Shown here piece after piece: positions 11,819 to 22,725 of a stretch of DNA of 64,000 nucleotides. The stretch is from Kappaphycus alvarezii (Eukaryota > Rhodophyta > Florideophyceae > Gigartinales > Solieriaceae). How positions within the stretch are numbered: position 1 is the stretch's first letter; each line of letters begins with the position of its first letter. A program made the position numbers and the translations under genes. A model generated the notes under the pieces. It did not search any database. It had not been told where the DNA came from and was given only the letters and a program-made list of their open reading frames with translations. The stretch lies in NCBI GenBank assembly GCA_002205965.3, contig NADL03000014.1, forward strand, positions 310,001 to 374,000, read 5' to 3'.

Positions 11819-12268
11819 AGCAGTCCTAGTACTACAGTCGTATTACTAATACTCCAGTTTCTTGCACAAACCGTAACTCCGAGTTCGTTTACTCGCTCTG
11901 AGGATATTTCGATATTTAATATGACATAAATCGTGAATCATTCATGAACGTCCTACACCACTAATGGCTCGACAGCTGTCGTCCTTGACACGACTAACAA
12001 AGTCTAAATTATTGTAAAATATACAAAATGTGTGCTGCCCTAAGGATGTACATGTCCTCATTTCAGCTTTTGCTTCCGAAGGTCCAAACGACTCATCAAT
12101 ACATTATTTTGTTGTATTGGGTGCAATATATATTCCCGACACGCCAATACCCCATTCCATACATTGAAAAGGCATCTTCTGATACCATACTCAGTCTGCT
12201 CGCTGATCAATTTCCGCTACTATTTCCAACTACTGAATTTCGATTTCTTAATACTCCTTCTCTTAGTC

Positions 12269-12706
12269 ATGCCTAAGAGAAGAAAAAGAGCATTTGAGTT
12301 CGTACTTCTAGATGCGTTAAACGGAGTCCCTACCGCGACTCCCGCAACTCCGCGCCCCCGTGCTTCTAGCTCGCCCCGTGCTTCTAGCTCTCGTCAGCTG
12401 AGGCCGATAGAAGAAGGGCTTTCGCACCACATCTACCGCGTAGCGAACGACCGCATCAGGAAGAAAAGAAGGGCAAGACACGTCAAGCCCATTGCGAGAC
12501 TTGCGACCGCAATTTTTCATCTCACCTGCAGCTCAACGTCCACAAGAAAGGTAAGGACCACATTTACAAGGTCTGAAACTCGAAAACCCGAGGGTTTCCA
12601 CTGCGAGTTGTGCAATATCACCATCCACAACAAGCCTGACGCCGATCGTCATATTCTCACCAAGAAGCACGTCAAGAACGAGCGACTCCGCTTAGGACTT
12701 CTTTAA
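12269..12706 (+). CDS. putative C2H2 zinc-finger protein, possibly with paired frameshifts
   Basis: Start ATG at 12269 opens MPKRRKRAFEFVLLDAL, a basic N-terminus that could serve as a nuclear localisation signal. The 145-residue frame then has a Thr/Pro/Arg/Ser-rich linker and ends with a C2H2 finger of the U1/matrin spacing: FHCELCNITI with CX2CX12HX5H. A second finger with the same spacing, HCETCDRNFSSH..., lies at about 12490-12576 but in another frame. The ORF passes over it in the wrong frame and then returns to the correct frame for the last finger. This suggests two compensating indels, so the true product would have two fingers. The nearby copia gag (copy B) starts about 170 bp downstream; a link to that element is possible but unproven. 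Confidence 0.5.
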   Translation: MPKRRKRAFEFVLLDALNGVPTATPATPRPRASSSPRASSSRQLRPIEEGLSHHIYRVANDRIRKKRRARHVKPIARLATAIFHLTCSSTSTRKVRTTFTRSETRKPEGFHCELCNITIHNKPDADRHILTKKHVKNERLRLGLL

Positions 12707-12937
12707 ATAGTTCCAACCCCCCTATACACCTAAAGACTAAATTCCTCTATCATCAGGAACCGTTGAAAAGGGGCACCTCAAGATGGTCACTCTGGAGTAT
12801 ATCCAGAAATGCCTTAACGCATATAAACCAATTTCCCGTCACATTGTAACGTTAAAGCTGCTCTTTCTCTTTACATAAATGCCGACCCGCAACCTTCGCA
12901 TGAAGATGCGATAATTGGCCTTCGCGAAGATCTCCCC

Positions 12938-13877
12938 GTGGAAATCCTTTACAACCAGAATTTCTTTCTGGCCCTGCGGTACTGTTCAGGCTTCTCCGCG
13001 ACTACTTGCAACTACAAGGGCTGGAGTACACTCAGCATCCAGAAAATTCGCGTATTTCTTGGGGAATCCCATCAATGCTTTATCGGTCGGAACAGGATAA
13101 GAACGAAGCATATGCCGTACTCGCTAGTGCGAAAAGACATAATGAAGTCCATTCAACCTCTCAAGTTAATGAGAAATCTCGCTATGCTGACGATTCGAGG
13201 GTTGCTCACAACCTTGCAACTCGTTTCAAATACGCGGAAAAGTTTACAGGTAAACTTGGTGAGGATATCAACGAATACATATCCAACTACCTCGATGCCA
13301 CACGGATTATGAACTCCCTAACGATAAGAAGTTGCAATACTTCCATAACGTTTTCGAAGGTGAAGCGAAACGGTTCTACCGTGAGCATATCTCTGGGCGC
13401 TGTGAAATGTTTTCGGAAGCGGTAGCTATTATGAGGGAAGAATACAATAGTTCTACCCGTCAGAATCGAATTCGTAAACACCTTCAAAGCTTAAGACTTT
13501 CCGCTGTAATCGAAAGCAAGCGTTGTACTGTGCCTGAGGCGTTGGAAGAACTAAGGGAGACAATCACCAAATTTGCTCCGCAAGGTCCCCCGCAGCACAG
13601 GTCTGAGGAAGACAAAGTCGAGTACCTCTATAAGGCTGTCGTTGGTGCGCCCTGGGCTAAAGCATCAATCGCAAATGCTCTATCGGCAAAACCCCAGTGG
13701 AATTTTCAACAGCTGTACACTTCTCTGGATTCAAGTTGGTTGATAAATCAAGAAGAGATTGAAGGAAACCAGAGAGATTCCAAAGCTCCTGGTCGTTCGG
13801 AACCCTCATTGAGACCGAACGCACCTCCAAATTCCGAATATTCCTGGTCTCTACTTCAACCACGGAACATATGGTAA
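12938..13877 (+). pseudogene. gag, copia copy B
   Basis: Three overlapping frames carry the gag protein in turn. Around 12870-13060 it reads LPVEILYNQNFFLALRYC; from 13006 it continues in a second frame to KLGEDINEYISNYLDATR; from about 13310 it continues in a third frame with KLQYFHNVFEGEAKRFYREH and EYNSSTRQNRIRKHLQSL to 13877. The joins are continuous in sense, so they are single-base indels and not introns. The protein would form the capsid of the virus-like particle. Confidence 0.65.
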
Positions 13878-13879
13878 GC

Positions 13880-14324
13880 CCGTAAACCAGGATCGCGTTC
13901 GTCTGCTCCCGCGTCATATCTACGCCGTCAAGAACAATCCAATCGTTCCAATGGCTATCGTAAGGATACACCCGGCAAAAATGGTCTTGACCGCTTCGGA
14001 AATGTTCGCCGGTGTAACAATTGTGGAGACAAAAATCATTTCATTCGAGAATGCCCTATGCCTCGGAATGTCATGAATAATGTCAGCAATGCGTTAAGCA
14101 GAAATCCAGGTCGTGCTAAGCAAATCCTCTTCGAACTATGTCAACAAGTCGAAGATGCCATGTTTAGTGATAATGAGGACGCAGAAGATCCGTTCAACGA
14201 CACTGAGGAGAAAATTGACTGCTCCAATGAAGATGAAGGAAATAATGTCCCAATGAGCAAGAAATCCCAGTTACGGCTGAAAATTTTCACAATGACATCA
14301 TGGATCCTATACAGAGAGCTTTGA
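13880..14324 (+). pseudogene. gag C-terminus with zinc knuckle, copia copy B
   Basis: In the frame through 13992-14070 the sequence reads RRCNNCGDKNHFIREC, a perfect CX2CX4HX4C zinc knuckle typical of retroelement nucleocapsids, which bind the element's RNA. It is followed by an acidic stretch (DNEDAEDPFNDTEE) that ends in a stop at 14322-14324. The knuckle itself is intact although the surrounding gene is frameshifted. Confidence 0.75.
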
Positions 14325-14535
14325 TGTAGACTTTGGTCCTGAAAATTTTCTTTAAGGAACAGTAAATCACCCTCCGTATGAAAATTTTCATTCGGTACTG
14401 CTCTCCAGAAAAGTAGGACTCCATCTAGAGTCGATATAAGTTCTAACTTCAGTCGACGTATCCAATTTCATCAAAAACACATACTTCCCCATGATTTTTC
14501 TTGACTGATGCAGAAACGGTTGCCTTCCACAGAAA

Positions 14536-14937
14536 ATGAGCCTGAAAGGGCAAACGGAATGGCAAGGGGCATGCATTGACTCTGGTGCTCAAAGAACAGT
14601 CATTGGTCTTCAGCAAGCCCGTGTGTATTGTAGATTCATGGGTAATAAATTCAAGATGAAGAAAAGCAGAAACCTATACAGGTTTGGACAACACGTTCAG
14701 CGTGCTATCGGCTCGATTGGTATTCTGATCCCTCTGCCTACATCTCCTATATCTTTCCAGGTTGATGTCGTCAATTCTGATATACCATTCTTGCTTGGAC
14801 TTGACACACTTGACAGGATACAGGTTTATTTCAACAACGTGGAAAACACTATGTGTAATCCAGTCCTGCAATGGAAGATGCCTGTTGTTCGCAAAAATGG
14901 TCATGCTTACCTTCTATGGTATACTATACTTCTCTAG
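14536..14937 (+). pseudogene. aspartic protease, copia copy B
   Basis: A 133-codon open frame with the retropepsin active-site motif IDSGAQRTVIG (D-S-G) about 15 residues in, and the C-terminal flap-strand motif LLGLDTLD. The enzyme would cut the element polyprotein. The upstream link to gag is out of frame and the frame ends before any integrase, so it is part of a dead element. Confidence 0.7.
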
Positions 14938-14940
14938 TAC

Positions 14941-15604
14941 AGCGGTACTGACTTGGGTGAGTAGTACGCGTTCAATTTGTTTTTCTGGCACTTTGCTCGT
15001 TGCACCTTTTTTCTAGCTCTTCTCCGTATCAGCGCTTGGGCTTGGGGACTCAAAACGCCTGTAGCGGTTGCTGCAAAAGCGTAAAATTCGATCTGGGGGT
15101 GTGAGAGGATAGAATCGCTTTATATTTGTCTTCCTTTGAGCAATCGAGCGCTGATAAGAGTGAGTTCGGGTTCTCTTTCGACTTCCGTAGGGCTGCTGTA
15201 GCAAATGTGCAGGTGAGAGTGACATCTATTGCCACTTTTTGGTTTAAATTCCCTTGTGCCCATTTTGCGGCTCGACGAGAAGGTCAGGGCGGAGATTCGT
15301 GTCTCCTGTTAGGTGCGTGGGCTCGAAGATACACTTGTATTCTGATTGTGGTCCTCCTTACGAAATATATGTAATGGTCCTGAATAAGCTATTTTATCGT
15401 CTTGTGTAGCCCGTGCTCCCTCGGTAACAAACGCTTGCGTAATCTCCCATCGAGTCCATTTATTGCAGTCCTTCGTGGCGTTTTCTTCTTTTGGTCTGTT
15501 CGCTGTGCTTTTGTTTTCTCAGGGGGTTCGCTGCTCCGTGTCGGGAGTATGTGTGACAAATGGGGCACTAGGTTAGGGATTTTGGTACAGGATAACAAGT
15601 AAGA
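14941..15604. other. no gene recognised
   Basis: Open frames of 66-83 codons on both strands overlap each other and show no domain or biased composition. I see no supported gene. Confidence 0.4.
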
Positions 15605-15714
15605 CTACTGGTGCCAGTATTCTTACTTTTTATACTGTATACTGTATACAGTATAAAAAGTAACAATTAAGACCAGTACAAAAAGTAACAGTATATTTTT
15701 GGCACCAGCAGTAG
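15605..15714. mobile_element. palindromic miniature foldback element (about 110 bp)
   Basis: The ends are inverted repeats: CTACTGGTGCCA at 15605-15616 and TGGCACCAGCAGTAG at 15700-15714. The interior is built of TACTTTTTATACTGTAT and its inverse complement, so most of the element can fold on itself. No coding capacity. Typical of a MITE or foldback element; no autonomous partner was seen. Confidence 0.7.
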
Positions 15715-15719
15715 CGTTA

Positions 15720-16135
15720 CTCGTAAGTTCATTTGCGCATTTGCGTGTTAGCGAGTTGAGCATCTCCGACATCCTGCCTGTGAGCCTGAGCGGTATCTCG
15801 TAGACGCTAAGAACGAGGACGGGAAGAGATGGAACTGGAAGGCGGCGGAAGAGGGTGATCTGCAAACAGATATTCACTGAACACTTGAACACCATAATGG
15901 CGAGCAACGTTGCGCACAGTGAGAATAAGTTGATCACGTAAGGCGTTATGGCGTCGAACACTGCCAGGAAAAGTGTGGATAACGAAAACATGGTGTCCGT
16001 AAGCATCCAATACAGCAGTAAATAGGGAGTAAACAGTGCAAGGAAGGCTGCCGGAGAAGAGAAGGACACCCAAGCGGAGACGCACCACGGTAACCCAGAC
16101 TTCGGGCTGCGCACGCTCGCCATTTCCGGGAAGAG
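15720..16135 (-). pseudogene. fragment of R2-like retroelement C-terminal region
   Basis: On the minus strand, one frame reads RLRLGVLLFSGSLPC, AVLDAYGHH and then RRHNALRDQLILTVRN, ending in SSISSRPRS at 15807. This follows the order of the C-terminal region of RLE-type non-LTR elements, where a cysteine-histidine cluster of the form LDxxGxH precedes RHNALRD and then RPAD of the endonuclease. Here the cysteines are mostly lost and the frame must shift to continue. No reverse transcriptase is attached, so this is a short broken piece. Confidence 0.5.
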
Positions 16136-16439
16136 AAGGGCCTTTAATGGGAGACTAGAGTTCCTAGCTAGTAATGGGCGGAGTTCAGCTTAAGACTCAC
16201 AATTCTTTATAAATATATGCCTTTATCTGTCAGTAAAAGTACATAATTGATGTCATGTATATATTTACGTCTCTTTTACCTGCATATACGCCTCAGCCGC
16301 CCTGAAAAGCTTAACGGGGGGCAATAATTGCGCTGGCTTCCAAGATTTTCTTGGCCGCACTTGATTAAGCAAAGGAAATAATTACAGAGACGTCCTGTAT
16401 CCCCAGTCACCCCCATTGAATTCCATCGAGAAAGCCATC

Positions 16440-16862
16440 AAGCCCCGGCCATGGCACTAAGTGAACACAATACTACGCAAGATATCAAAGCAACTGGATC
16501 AACCGGGGGCACAAATTACTTGGACATCACCTTTTTCAACCTGCTGGCCCCTTCGAGGGAAGTTCCCAGTTTAAAATGAGAGCATTTAACCCTTTAAATA
16601 GCTTGACCGCCGAACACACAGAAAAGCTACGGAAATACTAAGGGTTTGTAGCTGGGTTACCTGGCAAGAGCAGGCTTGTTCCCGTTACAATCTCTGCGCT
16701 AGGGGGTTGGTATCCACAGGCGTTTTCACTTGTCACGGAGGTGGCACCATCCGTCGCAAATCAAGCCTTGGACCAATATGCCAAGGTGCGGGCAATCCTT
16801 CTGCAACGACATGCTGCGTTGATGGTTGCTTCCAGCGCCGCCTGTCCTTGACTGGACTCTCA
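16440..16862 (+). pseudogene. R2-like (RLE) endonuclease fragment, family 3
   Basis: Translated in sequence with one frame change, this reads GGTNYLDITFFNLLAPS, MRAFNPLNSLTAEHTEK, GLPGKSRLVPVTISALGGWY, then VTEVAPSVANQALDQYAKVR and ILLQRHAALMVASSAA. The same order and wording occur on the minus strand at 53.2-52.7 kb (GGTDYFDITFVNPLAPS, GGWHPEAFSVVTEL, QRHSALAVTSNAA). The D in YLDIT falls where the restriction-like endonuclease of R2-type elements has its second catalytic acidic residue. One in-frame stop and one frameshift mark it as dead. Confidence 0.6.
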
Positions 16863-17078
16863 GCAAATTTGTGGTAGCTGTGTTCATTCGATTTTCTAAG
16901 ATTACACAAACTCTACGAATGGAATTTGAGAGGACTCTAGCCTATACAGTACTCGCAGTAAACCAACCCCTACTTTCCCCTCCACATTGAATTCTACGCA
17001 TTTGCAGCCAAAACATCAGACGTCCAGGCGCACCGGACTTCTCCTGTTCGAAGGCACTATAGTTTATAAATTTATACC

Positions 17079-17088
17079 TTTATAAAGG
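17079..17088 (+). promoter_or_regulatory. TATA-box candidate
   Basis: TTTATAAATTTATACCTTTATAAAGGG spans about 17063-17089 with two TATAAA-like words. They lie about 85 bp upstream of a short ATG-started frame at 17171. Only the sequence match supports it. Confidence 0.3.
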
Positions 17089-17170
17089 GAATGTGACGTC
17101 AAAGTTATCAATCCCTCCACATCTTCTCATCTTCCTAATATCTGGCCTTCTCCGGTGTTCACCGTGAGGT

Positions 17171-17359
17171 ATGAGCTCCTCAACTGCCCCATTCATGGCG
17201 GTCGATCCGTTCCTGTCCGTGCGGGCAAGGACAAAACGAATCGCGAAAGGTGCTCACTTCATCATAACTCACTCTCAACAGTTTACTTCTGTCAACTGCA
17301 AAGAAGATGCAGTCATTGCTGTACAATTTTGTGGTATAATAATTTCATTGCTGTTTTAA
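17171..17359 (+). CDS. small hypothetical protein
   Basis: ATG-started frame of 62 codons beginning MSSSTAPFMAVDPFLSVRAR, with a basic middle and a hydrophobic C-terminus. It follows a TATA-like sequence at a reasonable distance. No family is recognised and the other frame is open over nearly the same range (17155-17370), so the evidence for translation is weak. Confidence 0.25.
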   Translation: MSSSTAPFMAVDPFLSVRARTKRIAKGAHFIITHSQQFTSVNCKEDAVIAVQFCGIIISLLF

Positions 17360-17389
17360 TTTTCAAATAAATTTTAAGTGATGTATGCA

Positions 17390-18134
17390 TGTTATCCACA
17401 TGAAATCCTTTCACTAGGACCAGACCAAGTTGCTCTTGTGTCGGTCAGCTGTTATCGCTACGTCATGACCTACTTGCAAGTAATCTGAGCCGTTAGTGCA
17501 AAGTTTTCTTCTTATAGTAATAATTATATGATGTATTAGTTGTAGAGCGGGGTTGTAGGAGGGCTGTATTAGAGGAAATATTGAAAAAATAGGTAAAATC
17601 GGAGGTAGTGCGCCAAATAAGATAGGTTAGAGTGTACAGTAAATGTAGGGAAAAAATTCCCAGTATCGCACGTTCTGTATTATGCCACGCAAGTCCCGCC
17701 GACTTTGAGCCCTTTTGAGTACGACCTGCGAAAAAAACTGTCAAAAATCCACAAAATGAGAGCCGAACAAAAAATTTAGCAGCAGCAGCAGCAAAGCTCA
17801 GTTCTCATTGGCTGCGGTTTTTCAAAAATTTAGGAATTTTAATTTCTTCTGACCAATGCGCACCGAGTGCTCGCGTGCACTGTGCTGCGATTGGCTCTAA
17901 AATTATTATTATACTCTACTCTCGTTAGATGGTGCGCTACCGATTTGGGCCAATGTGCTGGTGCCAAGCTGGCATGGCACCGCCCATTAGCTCCTACTCT
18001 AAGATATTCCTGACTTAATTTTCAGTGCAGGGCTAGAGTACCTAATTTCTGAACTACATTACCTAATTTTCCTTTTCTTCCTCTAGCGCCGCTACAAAAC
18101 TAACACAGCTACAAACTCCGATCCAGCCGCCAAT
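17390..18134. other. no gene recognised
   Basis: AT-rich spacer with a short (AGC)5 run near 17779. An 83-codon minus-strand frame (17493-17744) has no recognisable feature. No supported gene. Confidence 0.4.
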
Positions 18135-19111
18135 ATGGAGAGCGCCGACACGGCCAACGCCAAGTCGCGCCCGCCTTTGCTAGCACAAATCGTGAAGGCT
18201 CACAAGAGCCCCCGAGTAGCTACCGTCCCTTCCACTGTGCGCGATTTCTGCCGACTGCAGGAAGGATCGCCAGCTCCGAATGCCCCATCGCACGAGGAGA
18301 CCCCGACGCGTAGGAGCCGCGCCCCCAAACTGACAGCCCCTGTCGCCCTGAATGATATGAAAGGATTACCTCCATCACTGGCCCTATTATTTCCACGCTG
18401 GCTTTCTCTGCAGGCCCTCCATGCATTGGTGCCTTACCGGCATTGGAGCCCTGCCGGCATATGAAGAAGCAGAAGCAAGCTTACTAATCGCAGTCGAGGA
18501 TGCCGAAGTGCCCTTTCCCAGGCATGCACTCCTCCAAAATAACACTGGAAAACAGGAAAGATCCGGCGGGAGCAATCACCAGCCTCATTGACGCAGAAGA
18601 AGCAACCCTTCCGAAAGAGGATGCTTTTTTTGAAAACTTTATTGCGAAATTCTACGCGGGTTGCGAAAACCTTGCTCCCCCAAACACTGACTTGCAGACG
18701 CAGGGCACCCCATGCGTAGCACCGGAGGCAGACAATCCACCAGGCGTCCTCCACCGCAACAACGACGAGACCCCGGGCAGTGGAGTGGAGACACTAGAAA
18801 CCACCACAGTCCATGAAGAACCCGACAAAGCGACGCCACCAGCAACACCACCAGCGACAAACAAAACTACCCTGGCCCCCACGCTTAGAGAAGCCTCACC
18901 TATCAATCTTACGGTCGCAAACCCCAGGAAACAGGTGCGGCCCACCAGCTTACGCAACGAAAGCTGGACGTTCCTGAAGCCCCTCCACACACACGGGGAA
19001 GACCGATCGACGCACGAAACGCACCCGCGCCCTGTCACAACGCATGAAGGCGATGCGGGTGGTGAAGGCACAACTCGACCAATCCCCCCCACTGGGAAAA
19101 CGGGCGAGTAA
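18135..19111 (+). pseudogene. N-terminal region of R2-like element, family 4
   Basis: ATG at 18135 starts MESADTANAKSRPPLLAQIV, a 109-codon frame; a second 203-codon frame (18500-19111) is Pro/Thr/Glu-rich (TPPATPPATNKTT). Such low-complexity N-terminal regions precede the RT in related elements here. No zinc finger is visible. Function is unknown beyond position; assignment to the element is inferred from the endonuclease part 30 bp downstream. Confidence 0.35.
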
Positions 19112-19139
19112 GGCCTCTCGCCATTAGTCCCTCCCTCCT

Positions 19140-19803
19140 TTTCCACTTCCCGGTACAATGCCCCTTCTACCTCCGACGACTTCCTCCGCAACCAACGACC
19201 AGTCGACTCCTACCACTCGTCTTGAGGCAGTGCGAGAGGCGATTCCCACCGGAGACTGCAGGAGATAAGCGTTCCGCACATCCATGGGGCTTCCGGGCTC
19301 CAACGAATGGGTATACTGTGCGCCATCTCGCGGACTGCAAACGCATATCGAGGCCCAACAATTTCCCAGTGGCTCCGATATCACTGCTAAGTCTCGCTGT
19401 TTGCTCCTGGCACACCATGCCCCAGAGCAAATTGCCCCGACACACTGGACGTCTATGGTAACCACCTCCTCACTGCCTGCACAGCCCCCACAGGAGCGTC
19501 CGTCTTGACCGGCAAGTGAATCTGTTGGCTAGGGACCTGGCCAAAGCCTCCAGTCATTCCGTCCTAGAGCCGAGAGAAGGCCTCCACCGCACGAGACCAG
19601 ATATTCGGGTAATGGGAAGCCACGGGGGCACTGACTTCTTCGACATCACCCTTAACGCAGCCCCAGCAGCGAAGCACAGAAAGTTCCAGTCTTTCATTGC
19701 TACTTCCTCTCGAGGCACACTCGTCCCCGTGCTGGGATGGACAAACTGTACTGTACTGTACTTTACATTAAGGCTTCAAGTATATCACTGCAGCATCCAC
19801 TGA
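19140..19803 (+). pseudogene. C-terminal linker and RLE endonuclease, family 4
   Basis: The sequence reads, over several frames, GLPGSNEWVYCAPSRGLQ, LDVYGNHLLTACTAPTG, LLARDLAKASSHSVLEP and RTRPDIRVMGSHGGTDFFDI. The last segment is the RPD...D pattern of the PD-(D/E)XK endonuclease that nicks DNA for target-primed reverse transcription in R2-like elements. The His and Cys of LDVYGNH...TAC are the remains of the zinc cluster found just upstream. Frame changes at about 19.5 kb break it. Confidence 0.6.
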
Positions 19804-19919
19804 TGGCTTCGACCATGTCATCAAAGAATTCACTCATTATTACCCGGCCCTGTGAGCAAGGTCATTTACTGTAGTGTTACCCATCCGCAACGACTTATCC
19901 GCGTAACGTATTAGCCTCG

Positions 19920-20523
19920 TGTATAACCGACCACATCTTCCATGCATTAAAATAACCCTCGTTACGGTGATATCTGCAATCCGGTACCGGAGAAAATGAC
20001 ACATTACGTGGGGATGTCCGATTTTGATGAAACATCTGGATACCGTTTTGAATAGAGGCAGGAGACAGAAGAGGTGAATGCAATCAAGTATGCACTCCAG
20101 TACTGGTTACGGCTTCGTTGCTTGGAGGACTTAGACTATTATCATTCTTATGTAAAATTTCATCTGTATTGTCATATTCAGTGTCTATCGGTTTAATGCA
20201 TTCGAAACAATTCTCCCTTTCGATGGCTGGCGGGAAAGAATATCGTCCGTTGTGTCGTCGTCTTCATCTGGACTAACTCTTTTCCTACCGACAGCAGTAG
20301 TACTCTATCTTTGTGTAAATGCTGTAGTAGCCAGCACATCGAGTCGTAATTTTCCCAACTTGTTTGCTACGACAGGAGCACGTGCTCTTTTACCAGAATC
20401 CACTTCACGATCACTGCACTCGTCAGCATGCACTTGATTTGGTGAGACTGGGGATGTCGACCTAGTTTTTCTCTGTGAAGCCCTCGAGCTCCTTTTCTCA
20501 AGTGTTTGTTTGTGTGCCGCCAT
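19920..20523 (-). pseudogene. hypothetical basic/acidic protein, frameshifted
   Basis: ATG at 20523 opens MAAHKQTLEKRSSRASQRKT, a Lys/Arg/Ser-rich start suggesting a nuclear protein. The 72-codon frame ends at 20305, but sense continues in other frames: VGRKRVSPDEDDDTTDDILS near 20.28-20.22 kb, then ECIKPIDTEYDNTDEILHKN near 20.2-20.15 kb and further to about 19.92 kb. The alternation of basic and acidic segments is like nuclear or transposon-encoded proteins. No domain is recognised. Confidence 0.4.
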
Positions 20524-21207
20524 AATCTGTCGTGATGTTAAGTTCGCCTTGATCGTGTCCCTTACATGTTTGGAACAACTGAATTGCTGAGGAGTAGCTT
20601 AAACAACTATTAAGTGTGCTGTTCAACGACAATTACCGGATTAGTGTTCGTCGCACTGAATGGTTGGTTCGCAGGATGTAGCCCTCCTGGGTACCTTGGA
20701 GTGTTACCTGGATGAGCTGTGGCGTTGGTGTTCACTAAAAGCTGTTCCAAGAGAAAAAATAAATTTCACGATACTACTACTAAGTATGATACTTGCTGCT
20801 CTTGCTCTTAAGAAATTTTTTCATATAAATGTTGCTAGTCCCCTGTTTCTCAATTTTTAGATTAATTTACAAATGTTACATTCCACTTGTTGTTTTTGTT
20901 TGTCCTTGTGAACTGTGAACAACTCATACTTCCCTGTGTCGGAGCAGTACTAACCGCTCCTTCGCAGTGTACATAGCGTATCCGTTTCAGGTGTTTCGGT
21001 TTGACCTAGAGTTACCGCCAACGTGCTTCTACGTACATTATTCATCTCGAAGTAACATGTCGTTCACCACGCTGTAGTATTATCCGAGAATCGGAAGCGG
21101 CCCTTTCCCCCCATTCTCAGCCTTATCTGTTACAACGTCTTCTCCCCGTTGAGACCAGAACTGTTGGAGAATCTTATCGATCCAAGAGTACTCTTGGCTT
21201 CTATCCG
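20524..21207. other. no supported gene
   Basis: Contains a 66-codon ATG frame (20660-20860, starting MVGSQDVALLGTLECYLDEL) with a hydrophobic C-terminus, not recognised and not supported by any neighbour. The rest is AT-rich spacer. Confidence 0.35.
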
Positions 21208-22725
21208 ATGATAATGACGGAACCATCACTACCAATCCACATGTCATCCTCTGTCAGACCACGGAGATCACTCGAGAGTATTTGCTTCGAGGAAGTTGCA
21301 GTTCCAGATAGTGGTATATTCATTCAAGTGTTATGGACTATGGGGAACATTCGTGGTAAGCCTGAAATGTGGTGCTCAGCTGAATTAATTCATGTTTAAG
21401 AGTACGCTTCGTCCTCATGTGTCGGATATGGCGTAATTTTGTATCCGGAGAGTGATGATTCAGTGAAGAAAGTTCATGAGGTTTATTTCCTCCCACGCCG
21501 ATTGCTTAGACGGCAAAGTGATGACGAAGATAAAGGCGAGAACCCATCGCTTTCATGGCGCCTCCTCAGTGTAAATCAGATCAATACACCAATACAGATT
21601 ACCCATGGAAGTCGTAACCCAGATTGGTGCGAAGCAAGGCAAGGAAAGTTGAAGAAGCGAAAACCGTCAGGACTAAGAACTCTATCAGATACGCAGCGCA
21701 CAGAAGAGGACATGAAGAAGATTAGGGATTCATAAGCGTCCCCTATCCTCCGATTTGAATCTATGCGGGATGAATTATCGTTGCAAAAATCGCGGATACA
21801 AGCCTTGGAATCGGGGCCTTCATTAGGTCTCAGAGAGCTTGATGACGCGAGATTATTGTTGAAATCCGTGTACAGGGCACCCTCAATAAGATGTGAGAAG
21901 CTATTGAAGTAAAGAAAGCTTGAACAGCAGTCAAGTGCCTCCGACAGCGTATTGTTCTGTGATGCATATATGCAAGGTTGTCTTAAAACAAGGGTTCAAT
22001 GCAGCCTGGATTAGTTCTCGGTAATGACGCGAATAATGAGAGGAATGGTACCATCCCAAGACGCAATGCAGTTCTGTCCGAGCTTTATCTAAACTCAATG
22101 TCCAGCAGAACTCAGTTCATTGTTCACAATTAATTTTTCCTATTTCTCCACCCTTTGTGAATGCATGTATATTCATTCAATGAATGACAGTTTGAACATG
22201 TTTCGGAAATGCAGAGCGGGAAACGATGGGGACATAATGAAAGTGTTTGGGACATTTGCTTATGGTAAGGAGGAAACTGATTCCTCAATTTTTTTTCTCA
22301 GTGCTAGTTCAGATTTTGGGTACATTCCAGATATCTTGGAGCCCGTAGGTACCTACGAGGCTGAAGAACAAAAGTCAAAACCTACTGCCTGGACACTGTG
22401 GAGGAAAGACATAAGATATGACAAGATTGACGGGACATACAGTTGTGCTCTGAATATCAAACAAGTTCGTCAATATTGTTCGCAAGACCCTGATTCTTGC
22501 CCGAGTTATGTCATTTACAATTTATTTTTGATGCATTGGAAGCGGGCAGCGGAGCTGTGGAGGGGATGTCCGTCACGTGTTCGGCAGGATGGTACAATCC
22601 ATGGTATTCTGGAAATAAGCATTCCTTTCGTTCAGACACATGGTACTAAGCTATGTATTGATCTAGGAGGGACTGCTCATGATCATTTTGTGATAGTCAA
22701 CGTCTTAGGAGGAGCTGATCATTAG
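21208..22725 (+). pseudogene. unknown protein, one frame interrupted only by stop codons
   Basis: A single reading frame runs about 505 codons from 21208 to 22725. It is broken by in-frame stops at about 21397, 21733, 21910, 22012 and 22090, and by no frameshift. Segment 1 (FIQVLWTMGNIRGKPEMW and GYGVILYPESDD then VYFLPRRLLRR) has the look of a Tudor/PWWP-like chromatin-reader module. Segment 2 (RFESMRDELSLQKSRIQALE) is heptad-like coiled coil. Segment 3, from 22120 to the end, is an uninterrupted frame of 201 codons (from MNDSLNMFRK at 22180, 181 codons) with KVFGTFAYGKEETDSSIFF and LCIDLGGTAHDHFVIVN. No known family is recognised; the Tudor-like reading is an inference. Confidence 0.45.

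Larger units (their letters stand above)
12870..14940 (+). mobile_element. Ty1/copia retrotransposon remnant, copy B (gag and protease only)
   Basis: Contains gag, a zinc knuckle and an aspartic protease in copia order, with several frame changes. Integrase and reverse transcriptase are absent; protein-like sequence stops at 14.94 kb. No LTR was seen. This is an element truncated at its 3' side, and related to copies A and C. Confidence 0.7.
18135..19840 (+). mobile_element. R2-like (RLE) non-LTR retroelement remnant, family 4, with internal deletion
   Basis: The left part has an N-terminal, Pro/Thr-rich region and the right part the C-terminal linker, a His-rich cluster and the endonuclease; the reverse transcriptase that should lie between them is missing. 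The length of the gap compared with the nearly complete family 1 copy (26.6-30.5 kb) suggests about 1.5 kb or more has been lost. Composition is GC-rich compared with its flanks. Confidence 0.5.

Noticed and set aside
21208..22725. Alternative genetic code with TAA/TAG as glutamine
   Set aside because: Intact genes here end in normal stops, and stops in conserved retroelement motifs fall at Tyr, Ser or variable positions and not at Gln.
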